DNA from: an uncultured Lachnospiraceae bacterium
Lineage (GTDB): Bacteria > Bacillota > Clostridia > Lachnospirales > Lachnospiraceae
Length of the DNA stretch: 64,000 nt
Assembly (NCBI GenBank): GCA_945868435.1
Contig: CAMBLG010000004.1
Span: 62,001 to 126,000, forward strand
Reading direction: 5' to 3'
The notes beneath the pieces were generated by a model. It did no database searches, was not told the origin of the DNA, and worked only from the letters and a program-made list of their open reading frames with translations. Positions within the stretch are counted from its first letter, which is position 1. Every line of letters begins with the position of its first letter. Both the position numbers and the translations under genes were made by a program. Below, in pieces: positions 1 to 8,739 of this stretch.

Positions 1-153
1 AGTCCGTTGCCTTACCATTTGGCGATGGGCCAATATCGTCTCAACAAATGGTATTATACATGGGTTGCCTGTCTATGTCAACCCCTGAATTTATTTTTTC
101 AGCAAATTTTGCGAACAAATCAAACAATTGCCAAAATGCCTGATTGGCGCAGA

Positions 154-813
154 CTAAAATACCACTACTTCCTTATCTATCACCGCATAGATTACCGATT
201 CTTTCCATTCAAGTCCGGCGGAGCCGTTGGTCTGCTCCACCACACTCTTATAAATCATGTCCTTTTGTTCTGACGGAACAAGCACTGTCATGACAACATC
301 CGCAGCATACTCCGTATTCAGAATTGCCAGCTTCTGCTGACCGAACAAATACTGCAGTTTGCCGAGACCATTATAGTCCGTGTGGATCACCAGCTTTGTC
401 CCCTGACATTTCTCGATAATTTTACTGGCTGCAAGTCCTGCCTGTGTCGCTGCCTGATAGGCTCGTACCAGCCCTCCCGTTCCAAGCAGCACCCCGCCAA
501 AGTAGCGGGTGACCACAACCGCCACATTCGTAATGCCCTCCCTGAGCAGTACATCTAACATTGGCCGCCCAGCGGTCTGCGCCGGCTCTCCATCGTCCGA
601 GCACCTTGTCATCTCCTGTCTCTCACCGATGACAAAGGCGGAGCAATTGTGTCTTGCATCCCAGTATTTTTTCTTCATCTCATTGATAAAGGCCACCGCC
701 GCCTCCTCAGTCTCCACCGGACATACAGTAGCAATAAAGCGGGATTTCTTTTCAACGATTTCTCCCTCGCCGCCTTTATAGACAACGAGATATCCTCCAT
801 GTTGTGTTTCCAT
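154..813 (-). CDS. yigZ: YigZ/IMPACT family protein
   Basis: A 219-residue cytoplasmic protein of the YigZ (UPF0029, IMPACT N-terminal) family. The family block appears as DGEPAQTAGRPM at residues 74-85, followed by TRYFGGVLLGTGGLVRAY at 102-119, and the length is normal for a bacterial member. The C-terminal ~80 residues form the ferredoxin-like second domain (DUF1949 type). The bacterial function is unsettled; the eukaryotic relative IMPACT regulates the kinase GCN2, so a role near translation is only an inference. It lies 5 bp downstream of the penicillin-binding protein on the same strand and is probably cotranscribed with it. Start and stop are intact; no terminator was seen in the 150 bases beyond its stop. 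Confidence 0.93.
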   Translation of the reverse strand: METQHGGYLVVYKGGEGEIVEKKSRFIATVCPVETEEAAVAFINEMKKKYWDARHNCSAFVIGERQEMTRCSDDGEPAQTAGRPMLDVLLREGITNVAVVVTRYFGGVLLGTGGLVRAYQAATQAGLAASKIIEKCQGTKLVIHTDYNGLGKLQYLFGQQKLAILNTEYAADVVMTVLVPSEQKDMIYKSVVEQTNGSAGLEWKESVIYAVIDKEVVVF

Positions 814-818
814 CCGTT

Positions 819-3593
819 CTATCCCTGTCGCTTAAATAAGCGACGTATCAGTCCCATCATTTCTGTTCTGTTCAGATCTGCCACCGGTGGCTCGACGGGA
901 AGGTCCGTTCCCGGATCTCCTCCGGCCGGATCATCCCCCGTTCCGGGGTCCGAGCCATTTTCCGGACCCTCCGTTTCTCCCGGATTCTCTTCATCTCCGT
1001 CTTCACCATCTGTCGGCTCTTCCGGCTCTTCCGGTTCTTCCTCCTCCGGAACATAATTCTCATCGTGAAGGGAACAGGTCTTCTCCAAAAATTCCTCCGT
1101 CGCGCAGTACTCATAATCACCGGAACCATTCTCTGCCCCGACAATAAATACGTGTTCTTCCACACACTCCTCCGGGCAGTATGGGCCTACGACTTCACCA
1201 GACTCCGTGCACACAGCAATCTTAATATGATGATCACAGTACTCCGAAGGCTCTGTTCCTTTTGCGAAGTACTCGCTGCGTACCTGGGATCCTCTCGGAT
1301 CCTGATCACACACCTCCACCTCCGGCAAAAGACCGGACTTTCCGCAAACACTTGCGCTCGTAATATTGGATGGCTTCGCAAAATCCTTTGCCTCCAGATT
1401 CTCATGTATCCGCTTCATGACCGAACGCCACAGATTTTTCGGATAGGTTGTGCCATTTCCGCCCACCTGCTTGGAATTGTCATCAAACCCGCCCCATACT
1501 ACGCAGGTATAGTAAGGCGTATATCCGGCAAACAGGGCATCACGGTTGCTGGTGGTTGTACCGGACTTGCCGGCCTGAGCCATCCCTGCTCCGAAGTAAG
1601 CTCTGGTACCTGTTCCTGAAGTCATAACATCCTTCATGGCATCCGTCAAAAGCCATGCAGTGCTTTCCTCCAGAACCTTACGGTGCTCTTTTGTCTCTGT
1701 ATTATCCAGGATCACATTTCCGTCATGATCCAGAACCTGCGTATAAAAACTCGGTTCAATGTACTCGCCCTGATTGGCAATCGTGGCATAGGCAGCTGTC
1801 AGTTCCAGGTTCGTCACGCCCTGTGTCAATCCTCCCAGAGACAGACCAAGGTTCTTGTCCGACTCCACCAGAGTAGAGATTCCAAAAGCCTCCGCATACT
1901 GGTATCCCAACTCCACACCAATATCCTGCAGCGTCTTCACCGTCACAATATTAATGGAATTCGTAATTGCCGTGCGGACACTGGTATATCCGCGGTAGCT
2001 GTGGTCGTAGTTATTATAAGTCTTTGATCCTACAGTAAAAGGCGCATCATCCTGCACAGACGCAAGAGTCTTACCTCCCGCATCCAAGGCTGGAGCATAG
2101 CAGGCAATAATCTTGAAGGTAGATCCGGGCTGGCGGCAGGTATTGGTCGCGCGATTCCACGTACGGTTTCCGGCCTTGTCCCCTCGTCCACCGACAATTG
2201 CCTTCACCTCGCCAGTGCTCTGATCAATGATCGTCATGGCAATCTGCGGCTGCATCGTAATAAATACATACTCAGAGCCTTCTACCAGCTCATCTCCTTC
2301 TTCCATGACATCCTTCTTATACTCCTCAATTGCTGCGTAGCAATCTTCCTCAGAGTTATAGTTAATCGAATAATCCTGATTCTTGTTCACTTTCTTATAG
2401 TAAGAAAGCATGGTCTGATTGGTGTAGTTTTCTGTTGTACCATCTGCCTTCTTGACCTGGAAAGACAGGAAGAACGAATACTTGGTTCCCACCGCATAGT
2501 TATCCGGATTCATGGCCTCCTCATCACAAATGGCCTGAATATCCAGATCCTGCGTAGACTTAATAGTAAGTCCTCCCTGATACAGCGCCTTGTAGGCATC
2601 GCTCTGGGAATACCCTTTCTTCTCCATCAGATCCTGTGCCACATCGTCAATGACCGCATCCACAAAATATGTGTTCATAGATGTCTCGATAGTGTCATTG
2701 TGCTCGGAAATCCGGTCGTACACATCATCCGCCAGCGCCTCATCATACTCTTCCTGTGAGATGTAATCCAGCCGCTTCATGGCATCCAGCACAAGCTCAC
2801 GACGTTCTGCATTCGCCTCCGGAAACCGAATCGGATCATAACCGTATGGATTCTTAGTGATTCCCGCAATAACAGCGCACTCTGAAAGTGTCAGCTCCGA
2901 CACATCCTTGCCAAAATACCGCTGTGCCGCAGACTGTACTCCCAGCGTGTTACTCCCGAGGTTGATGGAATTCAGATAATTTTCCAGAATCCAGTCCTTG
3001 TCATCAACTTTCTTCTCCAGCTCGATGGCAATGTACTGCTCCTGGAATTTTCGCTGCAGCTTTTCAAGAAACCCGTTCTCCTCTGAGATTTCCTTCGCCC
3101 ACTGCTCCGTCAATACATTGTTCTTGATCAGCTGCTGTGTGATTGTACTTCCACCCTGATCAAAATGAAATCCATTCTTGACACCCGCCACGAATGCACG
3201 TGCGATAGATTTGAGGTCGATTCCGTTATGCTCATAAAAACGCTCGTCCTCAATGGCGACAACCGCTTCCTGTAACTCCTTCGGAATCTCATCAATGGTG
3301 ACATACTGACGGTTCGAACCTTCCGCCACAAGTGTTGCAGTCTCGCTGCCATCACTGGCCAGCACGGTAGTGGAATATCCCGTCGGAATGACATCCATCT
3401 CCGAAATATCCGGTGCCGACTCAATGGCTCCCTTGATGATTCCGAATCCGGCACTGATTCCCGTCACTCCGAGTACCAGAATGCAGACCAAAAGCACTTT
3501 CCAAAATGCAACTACAAACTTTTTACGAATCTTCGTCGATTTAGCATCCAGCTGCTGCTGGCGGCGCTGCATCGCGTTTTTTCCGTAATTCAT
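819..3593 (-). CDS. class A penicillin-binding protein (PBP1A type)
   Basis: Bifunctional peptidoglycan glycosyltransferase/transpeptidase, 924 residues. A basic cytoplasmic N-terminus precedes one membrane anchor (about 26-50). The GT51 domain has the catalytic EDERFYEHNGID at 115-126 and GGSTITQQLIKN at 147-158. The transpeptidase domain has the SxxK box STFK at 491-494, SIN at 546-548 and KSGTT at 676-680. After the catalytic domain comes a Cys-containing region and then a long acidic Pro/Glu/Gly/Asp-rich tail (about 835-905) ending in a basic RRLFKRQG. It acts outside the membrane, polymerising and crosslinking murein. The start is supported by AGGAGG 7 bases upstream. Two TATAAT-like hexamers occur in the 115-base upstream gap, but no convincing -35 was found. 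Confidence 0.96.
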   Translation of the reverse strand: MNYGKNAMQRRQQQLDAKSTKIRKKFVVAFWKVLLVCILVLGVTGISAGFGIIKGAIESAPDISEMDVIPTGYSTTVLASDGSETATLVAEGSNRQYVTIDEIPKELQEAVVAIEDERFYEHNGIDLKSIARAFVAGVKNGFHFDQGGSTITQQLIKNNVLTEQWAKEISEENGFLEKLQRKFQEQYIAIELEKKVDDKDWILENYLNSINLGSNTLGVQSAAQRYFGKDVSELTLSECAVIAGITKNPYGYDPIRFPEANAERRELVLDAMKRLDYISQEEYDEALADDVYDRISEHNDTIETSMNTYFVDAVIDDVAQDLMEKKGYSQSDAYKALYQGGLTIKSTQDLDIQAICDEEAMNPDNYAVGTKYSFFLSFQVKKADGTTENYTNQTMLSYYKKVNKNQDYSINYNSEEDCYAAIEEYKKDVMEEGDELVEGSEYVFITMQPQIAMTIIDQSTGEVKAIVGGRGDKAGNRTWNRATNTCRQPGSTFKIIACYAPALDAGGKTLASVQDDAPFTVGSKTYNNYDHSYRGYTSVRTAITNSINIVTVKTLQDIGVELGYQYAEAFGISTLVESDKNLGLSLGGLTQGVTNLELTAAYATIANQGEYIEPSFYTQVLDHDGNVILDNTETKEHRKVLEESTAWLLTDAMKDVMTSGTGTRAYFGAGMAQAGKSGTTTSNRDALFAGYTPYYTCVVWGGFDDNSKQVGGNGTTYPKNLWRSVMKRIHENLEAKDFAKPSNITSASVCGKSGLLPEVEVCDQDPRGSQVRSEYFAKGTEPSEYCDHHIKIAVCTESGEVVGPYCPEECVEEHVFIVGAENGSGDYEYCATEEFLEKTCSLHDENYVPEEEEPEEPEEPTDGEDGDEENPGETEGPENGSDPGTGDDPAGGDPGTDLPVEPPVADLNRTEMMGLIRRLFKRQG

Positions 3594-3693
3594 ATATATC
3601 CTCCTAGCATAATCTACCTGACATTATAGATATAACTCATTCTATTATACCAAATAAAATCTGCAATAGGAAGAATTATTTGTCGACAACAAG

Positions 3694-3719
3694 AAAAGCC
3701 CGGTTATATCAGGCTTTTT
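3694..3719 (-). terminator. intrinsic terminator of the sulfur/siroheme operon
   Basis: On the minus strand an AAAAGCC...GGCTTTT stem overlaps the stop codon of the CobA-HemD gene and is followed by a T-rich run (TTTTCTTGTT). It is the first terminator-like structure seen downstream of the operon promoter at 17248-17276, so it is the likely 3' end of the 13.5-kb transcript. Confidence 0.7.
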
Positions 3720-5172
3720 CGGCCAATTCAATCATTGCCTCATAAGATGGAGTCTCTGACTGCACGATATGGGTTGCCCCGTATTGCTGCAAAGCCTTTG
3801 TGCAGCTTGGTCCGATCGAGTAGACAGGTACCGACAGATCCGAAAGCCGCGGACACACTCTTCGCACTGCCGAGGCACTGGTAAAAAAAATGCCGTCATA
3901 GTTCTCCACACGGATGGTAAATGAGAGTTCTCTGTTTTTGTACAGGGCGATCTGCCGGTAATCGCATACGGAAGACAAAACCTCCCCCATATCAAAGGCC
4001 GGCTGTTCGGCAGAAATATAAACGCACCGAATGGATTTGCTGTCCTCCCGTAAAATTGTGTCATGCAATTCCCGGGCCAGTGATTCCCCGCTCTGGCCTT
4101 TTGCCACATAATCCGCGCGAATCCCGTAGGAAAAAAGCGCTTCCCTTGTCTTTGTTCCCACCACTGCAAACTTTGCGCCGGCAGCACTCCTTATATCAAG
4201 ATACTTTTCCGTTAGGCAGTGAACAAATGCATGCACACCATGCTTGCTGGTAAAAACAAGCCAATCCGTCCCCTCCAGAATCGCTCGAACTTCCTCGGAA
4301 GATGCATTCCACCGCAACTGCTCGATCTGTCCCACGGGGACTGCCGTAACCTCAGCGCCCTTCTCCGACAACTGTTTTGCCAGCGCATGATCTCCGACAT
4401 AGGGAACAAGATAGCGTTTGCCAAATAACGGCGCTTTCTCATGAAAATTCAACTGTTCTGACAGACTCACCACGGTCCCCACCACAATAATCGCAGGAGA
4501 TGTGACCCCTGCCTTTTCCACTTTGTCCGCAATATCGGCCAGGGTGCCGCGAACCGTCCTCTGCTGTGCCGTCGTCCCATGGGAGACCACTGCCACCGGA
4601 GTGTCTTTGTCCCTTCCTGCATCCATAAGCCCCTTTGCGACTTCCTCTACGTGGGAAAGCCCCATTAAAAACACACCGGTCTCCTCGGAATCCCCAAACA
4701 GCGTATAGTCAATATTCGTGGGCTCATCCTTTCTGGAGTGGGCCGTGATCACATGAAACCCCTTTGCCATTCCTCTGTGGGTAATGGGAATCCCGGCACT
4801 GGCCAACGCCGCCACAGAAGAACTAACCCCCGGCACCTCGTCTACCTCAATCCCCCGCTCCTGCAGGTATATTGCTTCCTCTCCACCACGGCCGAACACG
4901 TAAGGGTCTCCGCCCTTCAATCGAACCGTCAGCGCGCATTCCTCCGCCTTGCGGTAGAGAAGCTCATTGATATCATCCTGTTTCATGACATGCTTATGAT
5001 TTTCTTTTCCCACATAGATGCATTCACATCCCGGCTTTGCCATGGCCAGAAGTTCAGGCGAAAGAAGCCGATCATATACAATACAATCGGCTTTCTCCAC
5101 GCATTCTTTTCCTTTGATTGTAAGCAGACCGATATCCCCCGGTCCTGCTCCGACTAATACTACTTTTCCCAT
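3709..5172 (-). CDS. uroporphyrinogen-III C-methyltransferase / uroporphyrinogen-III synthase fusion (CobA-HemD)
   Basis: A 487-residue two-domain enzyme. Residues 1 to about 240 are an SAM-dependent uroporphyrinogen-III methyltransferase (GAGPGD at 8-13, then a VRLKGGDPYVFGRGGEE block), making precorrin-2. About 245-487 match uroporphyrinogen-III synthase, which cyclises hydroxymethylbilane. The fusion is well known in clostridia. With hemC and the Met8-like gene directly upstream it gives porphobilinogen to siroheme in three polypeptides, and the siroheme would serve the sulfite reductase of the same operon. It starts inside the end of hemC (13-base overlap), suggesting translational coupling. 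It is the last gene of the operon; its stop lies in the terminator hairpin. Confidence 0.96.
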   Translation of the reverse strand: MGKVVLVGAGPGDIGLLTIKGKECVEKADCIVYDRLLSPELLAMAKPGCECIYVGKENHKHVMKQDDINELLYRKAEECALTVRLKGGDPYVFGRGGEEAIYLQERGIEVDEVPGVSSSVAALASAGIPITHRGMAKGFHVITAHSRKDEPTNIDYTLFGDSEETGVFLMGLSHVEEVAKGLMDAGRDKDTPVAVVSHGTTAQQRTVRGTLADIADKVEKAGVTSPAIIVVGTVVSLSEQLNFHEKAPLFGKRYLVPYVGDHALAKQLSEKGAEVTAVPVGQIEQLRWNASSEEVRAILEGTDWLVFTSKHGVHAFVHCLTEKYLDIRSAAGAKFAVVGTKTREALFSYGIRADYVAKGQSGESLARELHDTILREDSKSIRCVYISAEQPAFDMGEVLSSVCDYRQIALYKNRELSFTIRVENYDGIFFTSASAVRRVCPRLSDLSVPVYSIGPSCTKALQQYGATHIVQSETPSYEAMIELAEKA

Positions 5173-6065
5173 AATAATTTCTGTCTCACAATATGCACTG
5201 CCTTGTTCACCATATGCTCCACTTCCGTATCCACGCCACTCACCTGCACCCGGGCCAGTTGTGCTCCGGTCTCATCTCCGAACAAGGCACGCAGCGTATA
5301 CGTTCCGTCGCTGTTGTCACTCAGGAACGCCCCCACCGGCAGATGACAATCTCCACCGATTTGTTTCAGGAAACCGCGCTCTGCCCGTACTGCAAGCTCC
5401 GTCTTCGCATCGGACAGCCGATTGAGCTTGTCCAAAAGCTCCCGGTTATCCGCCTTCACCTCCAACGCCAGTACACCCTGTGCCGGTGCCGGAATTACCT
5501 GTTCCGGCTCCAGGTACTCCGTAATCCGGGCCTCAAGCCCAAGTCTCTTTAGTCCTGCTGCCGCCAGAACAATGCCGTCCAGCTGTGCCGATTCCTGTAA
5601 TTTACGGATGCGGGTGTCAATATTCCCTCGGATACCAACAATCTCAAGGTCCGGGCGAAGATGCAAAAGCTGATACGCTCTGCGCTTGCTCCCGGTGCCG
5701 ATCACCGCATTCCTCTTAAGCTCCATCAGTGATCCCGCTTCCTTCAAAATCAGCACGTCTCTGGCATCCTCTCTGCTCCACGCCTTGGAGAAGGTCAGTC
5801 CCTCCGCCGCATCCTCCGGCATATCCTTCATGGAATGCACCGCCAGCTGAATCTCATTCTGTAAAAGCTGCGCTTCAATCTCCTCAACAAAAATTCCCTT
5901 GGTCCCCATCTGGTCCAAGGAAATATTCTGATTTCTGTCCCCTTTTGTCTGAATAATTACGACCTCGAAGGAGTCCTTCGGATATTCCTCCTTCAGTCGG
6001 TCAATTACGAGATTCGTCTGTGCAAGTGCCAGCTTGGAACCTCTTGTTCCCACACGATAGTGCAA
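5160..6065 (-). CDS. hemC: porphobilinogen deaminase (hydroxymethylbilane synthase)
   Basis: Polymerises four porphobilinogens to hydroxymethylbilane in the cytoplasm. It has 301 residues, normal for HemC. The N-terminal signature GTRGSKLALAQTNLV is complete, and the cofactor-attachment cysteine lies in GGDCHLPVGAF near residue 240. It sits 2 bp after the Met8-like gene and overlaps the CobA-HemD gene. Genes for making porphobilinogen are not in this window, so the substrate must come from elsewhere. Its placement in a sulfur operon suggests dedicated siroheme rather than general heme production, which is an inference from context. Confidence 0.97.
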   Translation of the reverse strand: MHYRVGTRGSKLALAQTNLVIDRLKEEYPKDSFEVVIIQTKGDRNQNISLDQMGTKGIFVEEIEAQLLQNEIQLAVHSMKDMPEDAAEGLTFSKAWSREDARDVLILKEAGSLMELKRNAVIGTGSKRRAYQLLHLRPDLEIVGIRGNIDTRIRKLQESAQLDGIVLAAAGLKRLGLEARITEYLEPEQVIPAPAQGVLALEVKADNRELLDKLNRLSDAKTELAVRAERGFLKQIGGDCHLPVGAFLSDNSDGTYTLRALFGDETGAQLARVQVSGVDTEVEHMVNKAVHIVRQKLLWEK

Positions 6066-6067
6066 CG

Positions 6068-6697
6068 TTATTCTCCTTCCAGAATCGCTTTGATTTCATC
6101 CTCACCGGGGATTCTTCCGGAATCCAGTGTCATCTGCAGAATTCTCTGATAGGCATACTTCCGCTCTTCCACCGTCCTGTATGCCGCCTGAATTTGTGGC
6201 CGCCACTCCCCCATGTACTCATTCAATTCCGCAAGAAGCGGAGTAAGGATATCTCTTTCCTGTTCCTTTAGGTACTGTGCAATCACAGGACTGTTGCCGG
6301 AGCTGGAAAAAGCGGCAACCAGATTCCTCTCCCGCACATAAGCCGGAAAAATAAAGGAACAGTCCTCCTTCTGGTCCACCGCATTGACCAGAATTCCCCT
6401 GTCCTTACAATACTCCGCAATCCTATGGTTCAACTGCACATCATCCGTAGCTGCAATCACGAGGGCTTTGCCGTCACAATCCGCAGGTTCATAACTTTTG
6501 CAGATCAAATCCAGTCTCCCGCTCTCCTGCGCCTCCGACAGCCGAAGCACGTCTTCACAGACCTGCTCTGCGACGCAAACTACCTTCGCCTCAAAATCCA
6601 ACAGAGCGCGTATTTTGCGATACGCTACAGATCCGCCTCCGACCACAAGACAAATCCGGTCCTTAATCTCATAGAAAATCGGAATATACGCCATCAC
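6068..6697 (-). CDS. precorrin-2 dehydrogenase / sirohydrochlorin ferrochelatase (Met8/CysG-N type)
   Basis: A 209-residue Met8-like protein. An N-terminal NAD-binding Rossmann fold is visible (CLVVGGGSVAYRKIRALL near residues 15-32), followed by the dimerisation and C-terminal region. The family oxidises precorrin-2 with NAD+ to sirohydrochlorin and, in Met8p, inserts iron to give siroheme. The length fits the stand-alone form without the methyltransferase domain of CysG; that domain is provided by the CobA-HemD fusion two genes downstream. The start ATGA overlaps the end of bioY by 4 bases, a coupling arrangement. Whether it performs both reactions or only the dehydrogenation cannot be told from sequence. 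Confidence 0.93.
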   Translation of the reverse strand: MMAYIPIFYEIKDRICLVVGGGSVAYRKIRALLDFEAKVVCVAEQVCEDVLRLSEAQESGRLDLICKSYEPADCDGKALVIAATDDVQLNHRIAEYCKDRGILVNAVDQKEDCSFIFPAYVRERNLVAAFSSSGNSPVIAQYLKEQERDILTPLLAELNEYMGEWRPQIQAAYRTVEERKYAYQRILQMTLDSGRIPGEDEIKAILEGE

Positions 6698-7272
6698 GCC
6701 ACCAGCTTTGAAGTGGAAATGTACTTAAACACTGCCCGGATTTTCTTAGCCATCAGGGTTGCGGCAACCACCAGCAGGGCATCCGGCAAAATGGTGATCA
6801 GACAATAATCCACCACTACCGCTCCGAGGGAAACCGGTGTGTAGTTCACAAAATTATTGATGAAATAGAAGTACAATACTCCGAATCCATAATATATCAC
6901 AAGTCCCACAATCCCGGCAATGCCATACTGATAGGATTTATTGGCCCTCATCCGCTCCGTAATCCATCCGATGGCAAACGCCGCAAACAAAAAGCCCAGA
7001 AGGAAACCGAAGGTAGGGCGCAGTATATATGCCGGACCGCCTCCGGATGCGAACACCGGAACTCCCATCAACCCGATCAAAAGATATACGCCTATGCTGA
7101 CGGTAGCGCGTTTTGCCCCCAGCAGGAAGCCTGCCAGCAGCACAAACAGCCATTGCAGGGTAAAATGCATGGTGTATATTGGCAATGGTATGTCAATTTT
7201 TATAAAGGCACCAACCGCGATCAATGCCGCGAACAGCGCACAGGTCGTAAGTTCTTTTGTTTTCAGTTCCAT
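6694..7272 (-). CDS. bioY: BioY-family ECF transporter S component
   Basis: A 192-residue, very hydrophobic protein with about six membrane segments. It has the BioY-type stretch GLMGVPVFASGGGPAYILRP followed by TFGFLLGF; textbook BioY has a GPTGGYLLGF-like sequence there, so this is a somewhat divergent member. BioY is the substrate-binding subunit that imports biotin, alone or with the EcfAT energising module. No ECF ATPase genes lie beside it. It is wedged between the JAMM protease (1-base overlap) and the siroheme genes in the sulfur operon, which is odd: either biotin, itself a sulfur compound, is co-regulated, or the protein carries another sulfur metabolite. Only the family assignment is firm. 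Confidence 0.88.
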   Translation of the reverse strand: MELKTKELTTCALFAALIAVGAFIKIDIPLPIYTMHFTLQWLFVLLAGFLLGAKRATVSIGVYLLIGLMGVPVFASGGGPAYILRPTFGFLLGFLFAAFAIGWITERMRANKSYQYGIAGIVGLVIYYGFGVLYFYFINNFVNYTPVSLGAVVVDYCLITILPDALLVVAATLMAKKIRAVFKYISTSKLVA

Positions 7273-7703
7273 TAAAAATAATACTCCTTTGAATAGATCC
7301 GAAGATCCTCTTTCTCCACCTCATTGTTCTCAATGTGGAAGGAATTTAGAACGGGGTTCTCCGCCATCAGTGATAAGATCATGTAACTGGCCTTTGGATC
7401 GTATGCGAGTTTCTTGTCTTCCTCCGACGGACGGGACGGAGACTCCGGATGTGAATGCCAGTTGCCCAGCTGCACATATCCGTTGGCCCGCATATCCTTG
7501 ACTGCGGCAAGCTGCTCCTTCGGATCAATGGTAAAGTGATCCGCTGCGTGATCCGTGTTGGTGAGGTAGTACACTTTCAGAACTTCCTTCCCATCCGCAT
7601 CCTGCTTTCCTGCCAACAATCCGCAGGCTTCATTGGGAAGTTCGCTCTTTGCATATCTGACCATCTCGTCATAACATTCATACGATAATCTAATTATATT
7701 CAT
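7272..7703 (-). CDS. JAMM/MPN metalloprotease, HcyD-like
   Basis: A 143-residue Mov34/MPN/PAD-1 protein. The full JAMM zinc site is present: Glu25, then His83-x-His85-x7-Ser93-x2-Asp96. Bacterial members of this size process ThiS-like sulfur carriers: Mec in Mycobacterium releases cysteine from CysO, and HcyD in Wolinella trims the carrier C-terminus and later frees homocysteine from it. Here the neighbours are the carrier, its ThiF-like activator and, upstream, MetY, so the HcyD role is the best fit. It overlaps the ThiF gene by one base and bioY by one base. Expected action: remove the extra residue or residues after the Gly-Gly of the carrier and cleave the carrier-homocysteine bond. Confidence 0.92.
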   Translation of the reverse strand: MNIIRLSYECYDEMVRYAKSELPNEACGLLAGKQDADGKEVLKVYYLTNTDHAADHFTIDPKEQLAAVKDMRANGYVQLGNWHSHPESPSRPSEEDKKLAYDPKASYMILSLMAENPVLNSFHIENNEVEKEDLRIYSKEYYF

Positions 7704-8512
7704 TAATGTTTATCCTCGCAAGCTATTTGCTCATAATCGATTGGATTTAATATTGTCGGGTGGTCTCCGCAGACTGCACAGTTGTGTGTATCCTTCGGAA
7801 GCTTGATCTTATGAAACTCCATCGTAAGAGCGTCATAAGTAAGCAGATATCCGGTCAGAAGATCGCCCACACCGATGATATACTTGATTGCCTCCATTGC
7901 CTGAAGAGAACCGATGACACCGCCCATAGCGCCAATTACGCCCGCCTGCTTACAGGTCGGAACCGCATCCTTTGGTGGTGGATTCTTAAATACGCAGCGG
8001 TAGCATGGTCCCTCTCCCGGAACATAGGTCATGAGCTGCCCTTTAAAACGGATGATTCCGGCGTGGGAAAATGGCTTCTTCTCCAATACACAGGCATCGT
8101 TGATCAGAAACTTTGCCGGGAAATTGTCTGTTCCGTCAATGATAAAGTCATATTCTCTGACCAGCTCCCGAATGTTGGTGGAATCCACAAACATCCGATA
8201 GGTGTTGACCGTGACATCCGGATTCATGGCGTTCATGGTTTCCTTAGCGGATTTTACTTTTGCCTTGCCGATATCCGCAGTTCCGTGAATGATCTGTCTC
8301 TGTAGATTGGACAAATCAACCTCGTCCGCATCCACGATTCCGATGGTTCCGACTCCTGCTGCCGCCAGATACATCGCTGCCGGTGCGCCCAGCCCTCCGG
8401 CTCCGATGATCAGCACCTTTGCGTTCAAAAGCTTTTTCTGTCCCTTAGCTCCAACCTCTTTTAAGATAATATGTCTGGAATAACGCTCAATCTGTTCATC
8501 TGTCAATGCCAT
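7703..8512 (-). CDS. ThiF/MoeB-family adenylyltransferase, HcyF-like
   Basis: E1-like enzyme of 269 residues that adenylates the C-terminal glycine of a ubiquitin-fold sulfur carrier. The nucleotide-binding motif GAGGLGAP is at about 37-44. A structural zinc site is formed by CYRC and CAVC pairs, and a CKQAGV segment carries the conserved cysteine loop of MoeB/ThiF proteins. It is contiguous (one-base overlaps) with the carrier gene upstream and the JAMM protease downstream. With MetY and sulfite reductase in the same operon, it probably makes carrier-AMP that sulfide or a persulfide converts to a thiocarboxylate. Thiazole or molybdopterin synthesis is less likely because no thi or moa genes are near. 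Confidence 0.94.
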   Translation of the reverse strand: MALTDEQIERYSRHIILKEVGAKGQKKLLNAKVLIIGAGGLGAPAAMYLAAAGVGTIGIVDADEVDLSNLQRQIIHGTADIGKAKVKSAKETMNAMNPDVTVNTYRMFVDSTNIRELVREYDFIIDGTDNFPAKFLINDACVLEKKPFSHAGIIRFKGQLMTYVPGEGPCYRCVFKNPPPKDAVPTCKQAGVIGAMGGVIGSLQAMEAIKYIIGVGDLLTGYLLTYDALTMEFHKIKLPKDTHNCAVCGDHPTILNPIDYEQIACEDKH

Positions 8513-8718
8513 TAGCAGCCACCTCCCATGAAATACAAAAACTCTACCACATCGCCGTCCTTTAACACCGTAGACTCCTTCTTCTCTGTCTCCACGAACT
8601 CCTCGTTAATGGAAACCGTAACATACTCCGGCATATCCACATTCTCTGCCGCAATCAGCTCCGGCAATGTAAGCCCATCCTTATATTCCTTCCTCTCTCC
8701 TGCAACCGTTATAAACAT
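8512..8718 (-). CDS. ThiS/MoaD-like sulfur carrier, HcyS-like
   Basis: A 68-residue ubiquitin-fold protein of the ThiS family. It ends in FMGGGC: the usual terminal Gly-Gly is followed by extra residues, so the active carboxylate is not exposed in the primary product. Wolinella HcyS likewise carries an extra C-terminal residue (alanine) removed by the JAMM enzyme HcyD. A JAMM protease and a ThiF-like activator directly follow here, which supports a pro-protein needing trimming. The mature thiocarboxylate would pass sulfur to O-acetylhomoserine on MetY. The terminal cysteine is unusual; it could be simply removed, or reflect a CysO-like link to cysteine. The start has a GGA-rich site 8 bases upstream. 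Confidence 0.93.
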   Translation of the reverse strand: MFITVAGERKEYKDGLTLPELIAAENVDMPEYVTVSINEEFVETEKKESTVLKDGDVVEFLYFMGGGC

Positions 8719-8739
8719 TCCCTTATCCTCCTAAATCTC

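Noticed and set aside
1-153. Small open frame at the left edge (7-273)
   Set aside because: Overlaps the yigZ end antisense, with no start site or family match; the first 150 bases show no supported feature.
7703-8718. Thiamine (ThiS/ThiF) or molybdopterin (MoaD/MoeB) synthesis
   Set aside because: No thiG, thiH, moaE or other pathway genes; a JAMM protease and MetY point to the Hcy-type pathway.
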